From contig CATNEN010000025.1 of NCBI GenBank assembly GCA_950097015.1, positions 3,387,001-3,451,000 of the forward strand: DNA of 64,000 bases. The letters are read 5' to 3'. A program made the translations under genes and the position numbers. Below the pieces are notes generated by a model. It was not told the origin of the DNA, did not search any database, and was given only the letters and a program-made list of their open reading frames with translations. How positions within the stretch are numbered: the stretch's first letter is position 1; the number at the start of each line of letters is the position of its first letter. Below, in pieces: positions 9,670-50,844 of this stretch. Source of the stretch: Macrostomum hystrix. Lineage: Eukaryota > Platyhelminthes > Macrostomidae.

Positions 9670-12325
9670 TCATAGATAATCTCCTGTTGTGCTCTCGCCT
9701 CTGGAGGTCACGCTAGATTCAGCGCTGTCTGAAAGGTGAGAAAAAATATTTAGTTTGACAGCTCAGTTTGGCAGTTTGGCAACAGTTCAGCTCACAGAAG
9801 TCAGTGCTGCTTTGCATCGAATTTCTAGCCGTAGTGCAGGAGTTGGCAGCGGGTTCTGATGTCAACGATCTGCGGCTATCAGTAAATTCGCTCGCCTCGC
9901 CGTAAACGTCATTTTCGCCTTCGCTCGACGAGGAGCCGTAAGATGAGTACAGAAAGTGGAGATACTTATCGTCGTCAATTCCACCAGCGTCTTCGCCACC
10001 CACTTCGCCGCCGCCGATTCCACCAGCGTCTTCGCCACCCACTTCGCCGCCGCCGCCTTCGTCGCTGCATTTGGCGCAGCCTTCGCTGCCGCCGTCCTCA
10101 CAGGCACTGACCACATTGTTGCACGCTGTGTCAAGCTTAGCAATGCTAAAGCTAGTTTTCGAGGAACACTCAGCAAAAATTTCGTCGCTGCCAACATCGC
10201 CGGTGTTGGCAGCTACGGTCAGTTCTAATGAGTCGCCGTCGGTCGGACTACGAAACGAAAGCAGCTCCCCGACACCAGGACTGCTGGACGATTCCAGTTC
10301 GTCTGCCACCTGCTGGCTCAGCCAGTGATCCGAAATTTGTAGTAATTAAATACACTATAATTAAAGCAGCAACTTACTAAAACTTGTGGGATTTTGAATA
10401 AAAGCAGAATTACTCACCAGCATGCTGAGTGCGGCCCACTTTGATGCCGCATTTGAGGTCGCTCGTTTGTGCAAAGAAGACCATTCAGTCTGAGGAGCGG
10501 AATGAGAATAGGCATGAGAATAGACTATAAATCCCAAAATATCGCAATGAGCACCTGTAAATCCAAAAAGCTTCGTGCCAGACACAATAATAATATTCTC
10601 AAGAGATCAATAAGAATATATTTATTTATAAGGAAATAAGAGATACCAGCTCAGAGATTGTCCATTCAGGCAACTAACCACGGTAGATGTGCTGACTGAG
10701 TCGCAGTCGGGAATCGATGCCGGATTGCCCTCGGACGAAGCTGCGTCATCCTCAGGGATTAACGATATGGACGCCCTCTCAGCTCTCTCTGTCAGCCACG
10801 CAGATAAGTCAGCTGCATCTGCGGCAGTGGAAGCTTCAGGTCCAGCAGCAGAAGCAGCGGCAGCGTCAAGACCAGCGTCAGCGTCACAGTATTCATCCGC
10901 ATCACCGTCAGCAGCGTCTTCAAAAGCTCTAGTGACAGCGTCAGCTTCAGCGTCAGCATCTGTAGTAGCAGCCGTGTCAGCGGCAGCGTCAGCAATAGCA
11001 GCGGCATCCGTCGATATGGCAACTTCTCTGATTGATGCTGAAGTCACCACGTCATCTTCTGACGTCTGACGTCTGACCTCATCGTCCTCATTGTCTGGCT
11101 CGTCGTCAGCGTCGGCGCAGCTCTCCCGCAGCGCGACTGGCTGAAGCTGGTGCGGCTGCCCTTTTTCTGCTAATCGAATAAAATGATTCGAGTTTAGAGC
11201 CAGGCCCACTCCATGCAGAGAAAAATAAACACTAAAAGTCCTGACTGCACAGGTTTTATAAAGATTCCTGCAAGACTGATTCCGCTCACCATTCCACACA
11301 TCTCCTTGTGTAGCTGGCTGATCAGTCCTTGACGTATTTAGCGTCGTATTGTCGCGCACAATGTCCAAGTCGTTAACCACTTCGGCTCTAAACTGGATGA
11401 CGACCGACTGGGAGCCGTCCGCGTCTGCACCGGGCCGCGGCAGCCGAACCTGACTGGTCAGCGGTCCGGTGTAGGCCAACGATGAGATCCACACCCGACG
11501 TCCACTGCGCCGATGATCGAACAGAATCCCGCCGACGCCGCCAGAGTCATCGACCTTTTGAAGCGTCAGCTGGAAACTGAGCAGCGGCCGGCAGTGCAAA
11601 CACAGTGGCGACTTCACCGGATGTTTGGTGGGGCAGCGCCATAGGCGATAGTCGCGGCCTGTCAGAGCGGCCAGGCTGGCAAAGCCCGAGTTGGGCAGTC
11701 GCTCCATCGGCTGGTGCTCGGACGGATGGCCGTAGCCGCGGTGGAAGAAGTAGGACGCCGACGCTTCCTGATCGGAATCTTCGCACATCTGGTCCTCGCG
11801 AAAGGCTTCGCTCCAGTCGACGATTTTATCGTCGAGGCCGAGACGAAAATTTCGACGTCCATGGCTGACGTCGCGCCGGAAGGTGACATCGGTTGTGGTA
11901 ACTATGATTTCACCACGCACGCGACAGACCTGGAGACGGTGCAGAGCTTTGTCCATCTCGCCGCCGGCTTTTTCGGAGTTGCTGGCAGTATTGGTGGCAC
12001 AGAAATCATTTGATGTTGAGCAGACCGGGTCGCAGATGTTGCTAATCATTTTAAAGTCAGCCAAGTCGGCCTGGGAGTCTTTACTCTCCAGGTTGAAGGG
12101 CGTCCCAGTTGCAATTATCAGATTGGAGCTGTCGCTGGACTCGAAAAGATTCTCAGACTTGCGATTTTCAATCTGCCCCATCTCAAAATCACTCTTGTCA
12201 CCTCCGCAGCATTGAAACTGCCTTTGCCTGCGACGATTTTGAATTGTGATGACGCTGAGAACTAACGTCACAGATAAAACAACGCAGACTAAACAAGTCG
12301 CAGCGATGACCACTGCGAAACTCAT
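9670..12325 (-). CDS. Uncharacterised single-TM protein, five exons, about 723 aa
   Basis: Exons in transcription order: 12325-11290, 11166-10679, 10489-10418, 10312-9796, 9728-9670. All junctions are GT-AG and the phases agree (1, 0, 0, 1), giving 724 codons with stop. The 123-bp first intron has no stop in frame. The protein begins with a hydrophobic helix (ATCLVCVVLSVTLVLSVITI) followed by RRRQRQ, so the rest is probably cytoplasmic unless upstream exons add an ectodomain. The middle has a compact, probably folded block around YRLWRCP, GGILFDHRRSGRRVWISS and YTGPL. The remainder is low complexity: an Ala/Asp-rich stretch in exon 2, two GGGEVGGEDAGGI repeats in exon 4, and Ser-rich acidic segments. 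The acceptor of exon 4 is the weakest call. I do not recognise the family; similarity to the adjacent cluster (RLxRCP, xSGP/YTGP) is only suggestive. Confidence 0.6.
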
Positions 12326-13035
12326 CGCATCAGAGTTGCTGATTGAATGATACCTGGACTAACTGAGTCTTATTCTCGTAATAAAGTAATTAATCGACAG
12401 CTTCCGAACATGCTTTATTCTTTTGTTTGATTTTTCTCTGGTGAACTTTTCAAGTAGTGCAGTCAGTGTGCGAGAGAATGAAGGGATGCTTCAGTTGCCC
12501 GGCTTGCTTTCTCACTCCTACTATCTATGGTCAAAATGTACCCTTTACCGTGCAGTTGGTGTTGCATAAGAAAGTCAAGAGTTTAATCCGACAAGTGAAA
12601 AGTTGCACGAAAGCACTTTTATATTTTGACAAAAATTTTTATGTATATACTATAATGACCTCTCATTTTTTGTTCTATGGAAAAGAAAGCCCGAGAATGC
12701 ATTTTTAACGCCGGGGCAGCTTCAGATGCGGCTGAAGGCAGCATGTTTGGCAATATAAGTGTAACACAAGTAAAAGACGAACAATAAACAGCTATTGACT
12801 TTAATTAACTCTTTCATGCTCGCAACACACCAGAACAAGCCGGCAAACTTAACTAAAAAACAAAACTGGGAATAAAATGTAAACGAGCGGTGGCATGCAA
12901 TCGCCTTTTTATTTTTCTCAAAAATTACGACATTCTAGTTTACGAAGTTTTTTTCTTTTTAAGCAGAATACACAGATACTAAATACTAAATAAATAAGGT
13001 AAGGTATTCAGTATCTGTGGCAGAATAACAGTAAC
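12326..13035. other. Intergenic DNA, no gene recognised
   Basis: 5' flank of the minus-strand gene ending at 12325. No clear TATA box or further exon was found. An in-frame extension upstream of the ATG is open to an AG at about 12360, so an upstream exon cannot be excluded. Confidence 0.4.
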
Positions 13036-13054
13036 AAAATTTTGTGCAAGCCGA

Positions 13055-13612
13055 AAGCCGGATCTAGCTTTGTATCTCTTGCTTCGATTCTGGCTTTGTA
13101 TCTCTTGCTTCGATTCTAGCCATGTATTTTCTTGCTTCGATTCTAGCTTTGTATCTCTTGCTTCGATTCTAGCCATGTATCTCTTGCTACGATTCTAGCC
13201 ATGTATCTCTAGCTACGATCCTAGCCATGTATCACTTGCTACGATTCTAGCCATGTATCTCTTGCTACGATTCTCGCTTTGTATCTCTTACTTCGATTCT
13301 AGCCATGTATTTTCTTGCTACGATTCTCGCTTTGTATCTCTTGCTTCGATTCTAGCTTTGTATCTCTTGCTACGATTCTAGCCATGTATCTCTTGCTACG
13401 ATTCTAGCTTTGTATCTCTTGCTACGATTCTAGCCATGTATCTCTTGCTACGATTCTCGCTTTGTATCTCTTGCTACGATTCTAGCCATGTATCTCTTGC
13501 TACGATTCTAGCCATGTATCTCTTGCTACGATTCTAGCCATGTATCTCTTGCTACGATTCTCGCTTTGTATCTCTTGCTACGATTCTAGTTTTGCATCTT
13601 GCTTCGATTTTA
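13055..13612 (+). repeat. Minisatellite, 26-bp unit
   Basis: About 21 head-to-tail copies of a 26-bp unit built from CTAGCCATGTATC and TCTTGCTACGATT, with variants GCTTTGTATC and TGCTTCGATT. The TTGCT(T/A)CGATTCT core is also the core of the arrays at 22255-22580, 26080-27560 and 35950-40310. Confidence 0.9.
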
Positions 13613-14087
13613 GAATTAATTGGCTATCTAAACAACACAAACTATAAATCAGTCTTTATATACTTTAATCGCAAAGTACAGTAGACAGAAAATCGATTGA
13701 GAGAAGCAAAAGGCAACAGAAATATAAAAAACACAGAATTGCCGAAATAAATAAGCAAATAAACATTAGCTGCGATTCGAAAAAAGCAAAAAATTGTGCT
13801 GGTTGACCTTGAGCAGAATGAACGAACACGCTACCTACCATAAATAAATAACAGGATAAGGACGAGTTGGTAATACGAAACGAAGCTACTAAGCTTATAA
13901 AAAAATTACCACAAAAGTAAATATTTGGGCCGCATTGTTACTGGTATAAAATGACACTACAGAGGTGCATACTCAGATTTTTAATTGGGAAATGTTTTGA
14001 ATTTAACGAAGTAATTAAGTTAATAATATTATTAACTACAAACTACAAACAGCATCCAAGCAAACAGGCAGCGTATACATTGACGGG

Positions 14088-14400
14088 TGGGAGCAGCCAG
14101 GCTGAGAATGTACGTGGAGGGGTGGGTGAAGCCCGACTGTCAGTGTACATTTAGGAATGGGTGTAGCCCAACTGTCAATGTACATGAAGGGGTGGGTGCA
14201 AGCCAAACTGCGAATGTACATGGAGGGCGTAGCCCGACTGTCAGTGTACATGAAGGGGTGGGTGCAAGCCAAACTGCGAATGTACATGGAGGGCGTAGCC
14301 CAACTGTCAGTGTACATGAAGGGGTGGGTGCGGCGTGACTGATTGTAAATGGAGGAAAGAGCGTACATCGAGGGGTGAGTGGGGCTTGGCTGAGACTGTA
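14088..14400 (+). repeat. Minisatellite with a 66-bp dimeric unit
   Basis: Alternating half-units of about 36 and 30 bases, each starting GTACATG(A/G)AGGG. The 66-bp dimer is clearest at 14188-14330, and flanking copies are degenerate. Confidence 0.75.
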
Positions 14401-14882
14401 CAAATAATGCAAAGGATGTGGTAGTTACGGATTGGCCTCGGCAAAAACATCCTGTTGCAAATTTATGCCCGCTGCTTACATAAAAAAGTGACAACAGAAA
14501 AAATGTCAATTTTTCGACAATTTTCATTTATTCTAAGCCAGTTGATGGAGCCTTTGAACCCAAAAACTTTGCAGGCCTAAAAATGCGAAACTGAAATTAC
14601 TATTACAAAATAGGACTAGGATTTTGTAAAATCCAAAAAACAAAATGGGGAGAGGTAGGAGGGAATAAGCGGAAATAGAGTAGCGAATTCTTGAATAAAA
14701 CAGTTTTTTATTCCGAAAAATGTGTTGCAAAATTGCTTGGAACATGCTTAGTTCACAGATAAGCAGTGAAATAGATAATACAGATCTTTTAAGCTAAATG
14801 TATTATAGAAGAGGTAACTATTTTATGTGTTGGATATTGCAGGATGTTTTTAATTTTAAAACATTTTCTATCTTAGGTGCAG

Positions 14883-14955
14883 TGATTTAACAACACATCG
14901 TTATAGTAATTCGTGAGTAAATAAAATGATATTTGTAATACTGCGTAAAAATCAA
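14883..14955 (+). repeat. Dispersed repeat segment, partner at 17937-18002
   Basis: Shares TGAGTAAATAAAATGAT, GTAATAC and AAAATCAAAT-like blocks in the same order with 17937-18002. The second copy is followed by a tRNA-like box B, so both probably derive from one SINE family. Confidence 0.5.
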
Positions 14956-15570
14956 ATATGCTTGCGCCACACGCATTTCTAAGCAGGCTAAGGATACCTA
15001 TAGAACTGAGATGCCGTTTAGCTTACTAACAGTAGCATGAAAAGCATGAAAATCTAAATTTTAGTCCGTTAGTATAATATAATATTTTAAAACCGATTTT
15101 AGTAAATCTAAAAATAGCAATCATTCATACTCGATTTAGGCATTCAAGCTCCTTTAAATAAAAGAAATAAGCAAGCCGATTCCAGGAATCCGAAACCATG
15201 AATCCAAAAAACCGCGCAATTTGTGTTGTATTTCTGTGTGCGCAAATAATATTCGGTTTCATAAGTGAGAGATAAGTGAGTTTAATAAGTGAGAGGGACG
15301 GGTGGTGAGCGCGAAGCGACAAGAGTTTCTGCAATGAACAGAAAACACATCTAAGAAAAAAGACCAGCAGTTTGATATAAATAATAAAGGCCGACCTAGA
15401 TTGGAGGAAACCGTTGTTGTTTTTTGTTTTACTAACAATTTAAAGTCACCGCAACATAAACAGAAAATCAATCAAACAAGCAAGCAAACAAACAAAATGC
15501 AAAGTATATTATAACTGATACACCAAGGCTATGCTTAGATTCTGTTGAATCAGTTTATATATTTGGGCGG

Positions 15571-44452
<28,882 letters not shown>

Positions 44453-47400
44453 CTTTTTAAAATCAGGAACTGATTTGTAATGCTCTTTAATAATTTCCTT
44501 TACCTGCTGAAATTAGGAAAATTTGTTCCTTTTCAAGCAAACTAAGCAGTTTTAAAGTACAATTTTTATATATATATTTTTAGGAAATTTGCTGACTTTT
44601 TATACTTTTATTATCAATAAGCTAAATAAGGAACATCTTTTGATACCATTTTGCATTTCAAGTTTATAAAACGCTTCCTTAATTTTTTTTAAAGTAGGGT
44701 AGCGGGCAATAACAAATATTTTAGTAAGTGTACAATAAAGTATCAAGAATTTTTTGTTTTAAAACTAGTTTTTTAAAAGATAATCTAACTTAAAAGTGTC
44801 TAAAAGGATTTACATCTAGGCAGATTTTATTATATATTATGACTCGTACATGTATTTTCTCTACTACTCAATATGGACCTACAAATTATAGTAAACTAAA
44901 AGACCCGATTCCTGATCAAAATCCACTCAAATTCTGCCTATCACAGTCAGGCAGTTTAATTTCTGCAAATTGATGTACTAAAAAACATTTTGTCTAATAA
45001 TGTAATGTTCATAAAACATGTAACAGCATGTAATTTTTCTAACCTACTGTTAATGTTTAAATTTAAAGCAAAGTTTTGTAGCATTTGCTACAGGTTTAGT
45101 CCTTTAAAGAAACACTTGAACTTCAGCTTTTTCTTATTTAATCACAGCAGTGATTCATTAGTAATTGATATTATGAATATGCAATGTGCATTAAACATTT
45201 GTTAAACTTAGCACTATACATTTCCTGATTTAGATTCAAACTTCTCAATCTTGATGTCCAAAACTTTAGTTCTAATCTAAAATAAGGCCAGCTATTTAAT
45301 ATTACTTGCTTGCCTAGTCCAAATTACTACATTAGGTCTAGCCAACTTGGTAAAAACTTTGTCTAATAGCTTGATCTAATAATAACAGTTAGGCCTATTT
45401 TTAAATAAATTTGAGTTGTGATAAGAGCCAGAGCCCAGCCCAATAGGAAAAAATTCTGGCATGCTTTTGAAAATTCTGGTTAGCAAGGTGGAAAACTGGG
45501 CAGCATGGCTTGATACAGCACAGTGCAGCTCTTTGTTTTTGCATTTTGTTTTCCTCCTATAGGGTTGCACAGGCCAAAGCTGTTATTTGATTGGCACATC
45601 ACTCTTTTTAGCCCAAAAATTATAGTTCCCTTGCATGTCCATGAACTTTGTGTAAAAATTCAAATAGAGGAGGCTAGAGGGACTGCAGGGGGACTGTAAT
45701 GATACATTTTACTATAAATATGAGTTAGAACAAATCAGAGATTTTACCAAATATTGGAATACAAAGCTAAATTTGAATACTGAATACAAATACTGAATAG
45801 TAACTAGCACACTTGGCTTATTTGTATATTGCATGTTGCATCTACACTAAGGCACATTGCATCGGTGAAAAGATAAAATCATACTTTAAAGACCATATGA
45901 AATATAGCAGTCCCTGAAGCTATTATAACAAAATGAAAATGATGTAGAATTAGCATATTGTCATTAACATTGCAGGACTTGATATACCAAGATTATTTAT
46001 TATATTTTTTAACAAACACAGTTTTGTTACATGTTATTAAAATAATCTTTGCACCAACTTTTTTGGTATTGGGAAGGCACAAAAGCAAATGCATGAACAA
46101 TACAAATATTAATTTCATCTCTACTATACAATAAATCATTTTAAGAGTATTGAATGTTCACTTATTACATGCACATTTATTAATATTAGCTAAACAGTTA
46201 TTAAATAATTACTTCTTCTAGTGTAGCAAGCAAATGTAAATTATTTTAACAAAAACGAGTTGGAAATTTGTACAATAATGATTTAAGCCACAAATACTAT
46301 AATAACTGTGATTTAGTATATTAGTGAGTTATTATGGTATCTGTGATTTAAGCTGAAGTTGAAGATAAAGTTTATATTTATGTAAGTAAGAGTAAGAAAT
46401 TATATCATTCTTTATTTTTTACAAAGAATTACAAAGAAATCATTCCAATACCAACACTATAAGCTCCTACAGATAAACGATAATACTATGAATATTAACT
46501 GACATACTTGCCAAACTTGTCTCTTGGAGCATGCCCATTTTTGCTTTGACACACTGAAAAAAGATGTACAGGTAAACAGAATAATAAACAGAAATATAAA
46601 ATTTAAATGCTAATGGTTATGAAAACTTCTAGAAGCTTTTTTATACAAAAAATTTGAACAAGTCTAAAGCATTTAACGTTTGCTATATTTAGCACTATGT
46701 TTTAGCAAATATGATTTAAGAACATTTTACAAAAGAATCGGTATAAAAATGTTTTTTTTGTATTTAAAAAATACACTAGAAGTCAAGGTCGACTGCTTAA
46801 TCGGTTAAATTCGCCCTGCAGTCTCTAAGAGTAATCTTGAGTCATGCAGTCAGACTCGAACTTCAGACAAATTTTAAATTGAGTTCTGAGTTGCACTCGG
46901 TAACTTTCAAGTTTATGTTAAATTTTGAACCATTTGATTGCACTTTTATGTTTTCGACAGACAGTGAAGCAAAAATTCGTAAATTAATAATCTCTAGTGA
47001 AAACTTGTTACACTTTAAAAGTATATTAAAAATCCCATAGATATACTCTAGCCATAGTAGTTGTTTTATCTGATTAAGCAAAAATCACGTAATATTTTTT
47101 CGCATTCATCAAAACACTTTTTTAGATGCTCTCTACCGAAGCGAAGTTTTTACTTCGACTATCAAATAGTTTTTAGACAAACTACACTCAGCAGCTCAAG
47201 AAGCATCAATTGCATGTACTTCAGTCGCTGGAAGACCAATACAAGATGCCCTAAATCGTGTAATTTAAATGAAGTCGGAAATCGACAAGGAAAATACTAT
47301 GAATGATAAAAACATTTAAGATAATTGATGAAGAAAGAAAAAAGATCACTGTAAATATAAGAACAAGGACCACTAGTAGCACTTCGTTAGCAATTTTAAA

Positions 47401-47790
47401 AGTCCTTGGATATGAAATAGACTGTACTTTCAACTGTATTAAAGTAAGAAATACTGAACTCTTGCAATCGCGTTTCGCAACTAAGAGCAATTAATTGAGT
47501 TATTGTAAGTAGTGATATAAATCATCCCAAGTCATTTAAAAACATTAAAGTGCACGGAAAACACAAAGTTCGTATTTCGCTTAATTATTATTTGAAAGAT
47601 AACGAGTCTCTCTGTAATAATAAATAAAACACAGAGAAATTATGCTACAAAGTACAAAATCAAGACGAAAGCATGGTTTAAAATGCTGAATTAAAAATGA
47701 AAACTGCTGCGATTTCGCAAATCGGAGAAGCAAAAAATACATGTACATAACTATGTACATATACTTGTCAAATTGGATACAGAACAGCCA
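44453..47790. other. Very AT-rich DNA, probably first intron/5' flank of the nesprin-like gene
   Basis: Apart from the candidate exon at 46508-46553 no coding signal is convincing. Plus-strand frames at 47061-47306 and 47303-47494 together look like a broken coding fragment, possibly a transposon relic, but I cannot name it. Confidence 0.4.
46508..46553 (-). other. Possible upstream exon of the nesprin-like gene
   Basis: A 46-base exon candidate bounded by TTTTTTCAG and GTATGT. Joined to the exon at 44452 it reads CQSKNGHAPRDKFGN then KQITVCQSCQSG, a Cys/His spacing that could bind zinc. Phase agrees. The acceptor at 44453 has a poor pyrimidine tract and no start codon was found upstream, so this may belong to another transcript or be chance. 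Confidence 0.25.
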
Positions 47791-47791
47791 T

Positions 47792-48421
47792 TTAAAAAGG
47801 CGAATTGAATGCGTTCTCATCAGTAGAAGCCATGGCCACTCTAGCCAACTTGGCCGATGTTGGACCTTCCGCTGTTGAAGGATCTTCAGCATTCTCATCG
47901 TTGCCACGATCCTCTCCAGCGGCTGAGGACACAGCGACAATGGCGGTGGCTGAGGCGTGACGCAGCGTCCAGTCGCGGGCACGCCGCTCAAATGCCGGCC
48001 GGTCGGACACAAACAGGCGAGCCAGGTCGGCCTCCAGCGGGTCGTCCGGATTCGGCGTCCGCATCAGCAGGCGGAGCTGCAGCAGCAGGCCGCGCAGACT
48101 CATTGCCGGAGACCAGGAGCCGGCCGGCTGCGGCTTCAAGCTGTCCAGACAGATCCGGCCAGCAGAGTCGATATTCGGATGCAGAATGGGAGTCTGGAAG
48201 CGCATGGACGGCGGCTCGAACGGATAGCGTGGCGGGATGTGCAGCTCAAGGCGGAAGCGGCCGCCGGCGTAGGGCGTGTCCTCGTCTCCAGTCAGCAGGA
48301 CAGTCAGCAGGTCCGGCTTGTCGGAGTCGAGGCCGCGAAGCAGCCGACAACCAGGCACGGGATCAGTGAGCAGTTGGCTCAGCTCTTTGGTCATTCTACT
48401 CTGCCTGGCGTTCGAGGCCAT
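47792..48421 (-). CDS. UBE2T: Ubiquitin-conjugating enzyme E2 T (Fanconi anaemia pathway E2)
   Basis: Intronless, 209 aa (human UBE2T is 197). The UBC fold runs over residues about 8-155: YPFEPPSMRFQTP, then HPNIDSAGRICLDSLKP, with the HPN motif at 81-83 and the catalytic cysteine at 91. NIDSAGRICLD and LLMRTPNPDDPLEADLA are close to the remembered UBE2T sequence and distinguish it from other E2s. A 55-residue acidic/Ala-rich C-terminal tail follows. In animals UBE2T works with the E3 FANCL to monoubiquitinate FANCD2 and FANCI at DNA crosslinks. It lies between the nesprin-like gene and MSH6, all on the minus strand. Lack of introns could mean a compact gene or an old retrocopy; the frame is fully intact. 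Confidence 0.92.
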   Translation of the reverse strand: MASNARQSRMTKELSQLLTDPVPGCRLLRGLDSDKPDLLTVLLTGDEDTPYAGGRFRLELHIPPRYPFEPPSMRFQTPILHPNIDSAGRICLDSLKPQPAGSWSPAMSLRGLLLQLRLLMRTPNPDDPLEADLARLFVSDRPAFERRARDWTLRHASATAIVAVSSAAGEDRGNDENAEDPSTAEGPTSAKLARVAMASTDENAFNSPF

Positions 48422-48619
48422 TGTGAATGCGACGAATTGGGCTGGAAATTTAAACAGAGAAATGTTTCTAGGGCCTTGAGATTATTGTATTAGACTGGTG
48501 ATCAGTGACAATTCTCTAATTCAGAATTCAGAAACTCAAATGCACCGATCTATAAGTTTTCCTCTACGAAAATTTTCTCAAAGCTTAGTATCCATAGATA
48601 CGACACCGAGGCTGCGTAA

Positions 48620-48720
48620 ATCGATGGCTGTTCATCAGTCCATGGACTGGGGAGGGGCGCTACATGCAACAAATTTCAACCCCAGCTAATGTTGCCTCGT
48701 ACACAACCAGCATACCCGGG
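48620..48720 (+). repeat. Dispersed repeat fragment sharing a palindromic block
   Basis: Contains CAGTCCATGGACTGGGGAGG, a palindrome-containing block also present at 43481-43500, followed by AAATTTCAACCCCAGCTAAT. The end AGCTAATG(T/C)TG is also found at 53025-53040. Probably 3' ends of SINEs. Confidence 0.4.
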
Positions 48721-49034
48721 TGTGTACCCCTGCGTCCGTAAATTCCTGACTTCTAACATATTTTAACTAGCGTAATATGAACTCTCAGCCTAATAATTGT
48801 AACTTGGGGGTTAATTTGGTTTTGCATTAACTTTATGTAGCTTAGCTTTAAACTTTGAACTTATTGTATCTAAAATTGTTGATCTACGTTTTAGTACAAT
48901 TAAAATGTAGACGTAGCTCTGGTAAATGCTATGCAAACACTTAAGCCTACATAAGGCACTAAGAAAATATTTCTAGGATTGTCCGACAAAAAGTAGGCCC
49001 TTTATTAAACATTTTTTATAATCTCCATACCAGA

Positions 49035-49037
49035 CTT

Positions 49038-49131
<94 letters not shown>

Positions 49132-49181
49132 AACTACTACTACCACCACTACTACCACCACCACTACTACCACCACCACTA

Positions 49182-49257
<76 letters not shown>

Positions 49258-49335
49258 AACTACTACTACTACTACTACCACCACCACCACTACTACTACT
49301 ACTACTACCACCAGCACCACCACTACTACTACAAA
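49035..49335 (+). repeat. Trinucleotide microsatellite (CTA)n/(CCA)n
   Basis: About 100 trinucleotides of CTA interspersed with blocks of CCA and rare CAA. The pattern of CTA to CCA transitions and block repeats suggests slippage plus local duplication. Confidence 0.95.
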
Positions 49336-50094
49336 AACAAATTTTACAGCTGTGTTGTTTACTTTCACTCTGTGAATATTACTTTAAACCGCTTGTTTGG
49401 GATTCCGAAGCTCTGAACTATTAGGCTAAAACTGTGTTTAAAAATGCATACAATAGTAATACAAATATATACGATAAGTGATATAAGTATTATTAAAAAC
49501 GAGCACACTTACAAAAAAGCGGAAAAAGACGCTACTTTTAAAGATAAGTTACCGAAATCGGTTGTATTTTTTAGTAAATATGTTGTATTTTTTAGTAAAT
49601 ATGTTTTCTCGTAAGGGTTCGGCAGAAGTTCAAATATTTTGGCTTAAATGCATACAGTAAAAATGTATTTAACCGGGCAGTTGAAAGCTACTCGCGAGTA
49701 GTAGGGGAAGGGAATATCTCGCTTATCGCGGATGCTTATTCAAATGACAACCACAAAGTTTCAATGAAAACTGGCTAGCGTACATTGATTGCCAGACGTG
49801 TAGACATGTAATCGACAGCTATAACAAAAAGATGGAAAGTTAACACAGTAGACAACAGCGCTAGAAAAAATATTATTTACTTTGATCTATAAAGTAAAAA
49901 TAGCATATTTCACCATGGAAAAAACCAATAACTACAGCAAGCAGCTGATTTAAAAGATACGAGGACAGGCGAATTCCTTCAGTCGAGATTATTAGCGACA
50001 CTGGCTGTGGCTGATCCAGACTATTGAAAGCAGACAAACTTTCTGGATTGGACGACGATCGCGAGCAATATTAAAAAAACAGGAGAATACTTCT

Positions 50095-50470
50095 CAAAAT
50101 GGTCCATCGACAGTACCTACTCATTGGTCCATCGACAGTACCTACTCATTGGTCCATCGAAAGTACCTACTAATTGGTCCATCGACAGTACCTACTAATT
50201 GTTCTATCGACAGTACCTACTAATTGATCCTTCGACAGTACATTCTTCATAATCCTTCGACAGTATATTCTTCATAATCCTTCGACTACATTCTTCATAA
50301 TCCTTCGACAGTACACTCTTCATAATCATTCGACAGTACACACTTCATAATCCTTCGACAGTACATTCTTCATAATCCTTCGACAGTACATTCTTCATAA
50401 TCCTTCGACAGTACATTCTTCATAATCCTTCGACAGTACACTCTTCATAATCCTTCGACAGTACACTAAT
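50095..50470 (+). repeat. Minisatellite, 25-bp unit, 3' of MSH6
   Basis: Two related 25-bp subtypes: CATTGGTCCATCGACAGTAC and CTACT on the left, and CTTCATAATCCTTCGACAGT and ACATT on the right; about 15 copies. The shared CGACAGTAC shows they arose from one unit. Confidence 0.9.
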
Positions 50471-50504
50471 TAAAGTTGTCAGGATCGGCCAAGGCGCACT
50501 CCGG

Positions 50505-50510
50505 TTTATT
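50505..50510 (-). terminator. Polyadenylation signal candidate for MSH6
   Basis: AATAAA on the minus strand (TTTATT on plus), about 335 bases after the MSH6 stop codon at 50845. Confidence 0.4.
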
Positions 50511-50844
50511 ACAGGCCTGGTAGAAAAAAAACGGCCGAAAAGTGAAAAATCGATTGCACGCTTGTTCACAAAATAACAACATGACGATGAAAAAAAGCTA
50601 TTCGCTTCAACACAAAGACAATTAATATATACTATAAAGACACATATCGTGAGCGGATTTCTGCAGTACTTGGGTGATGAATCAAGATATGATTCCTTAG
50701 GCCTTGCATTGTTAGTTGTCCGACAGTGATTCGCGGGCAAGTCGACTTCAAAGTTGAGTTGTAGCATAGCAGCAGTAACTAGGGACAAAGAGGGGAAAAC
50801 GAATCAATTCAGCACCTAGATAGTTGCAACTTCCGCTTCCCAGG

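Larger units (their letters stand above)
13613..15570. other. Intergenic DNA between two minus-strand genes
   Basis: No gene recognised. It contains a minisatellite (14088-14400) and a SINE-tail-like segment (14883-14955). The 163-aa minus-strand frame at 14036-14527 is only the array read through. Confidence 0.5.
48422..50095. other. Intergenic DNA between UBE2T and MSH6
   Basis: AT-rich. It contains a SINE-like fragment (48627-48720) and the trinucleotide array at 49035-49335. No gene recognised; the 131-aa valine-only frame on the minus strand is the microsatellite translated. Confidence 0.5.

Noticed and set aside
47061-47494. Two overlapping plus-strand frames that might form a gene
   Set aside because: They look like a broken coding relic, but I cannot match them to any family and see no splice signals joining them.
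48973-49368. A 131-aa open frame made almost only of valine
   Set aside because: It is the (CTA)n/(CCA)n microsatellite read on the minus strand; no protein-like composition outside the repeat.
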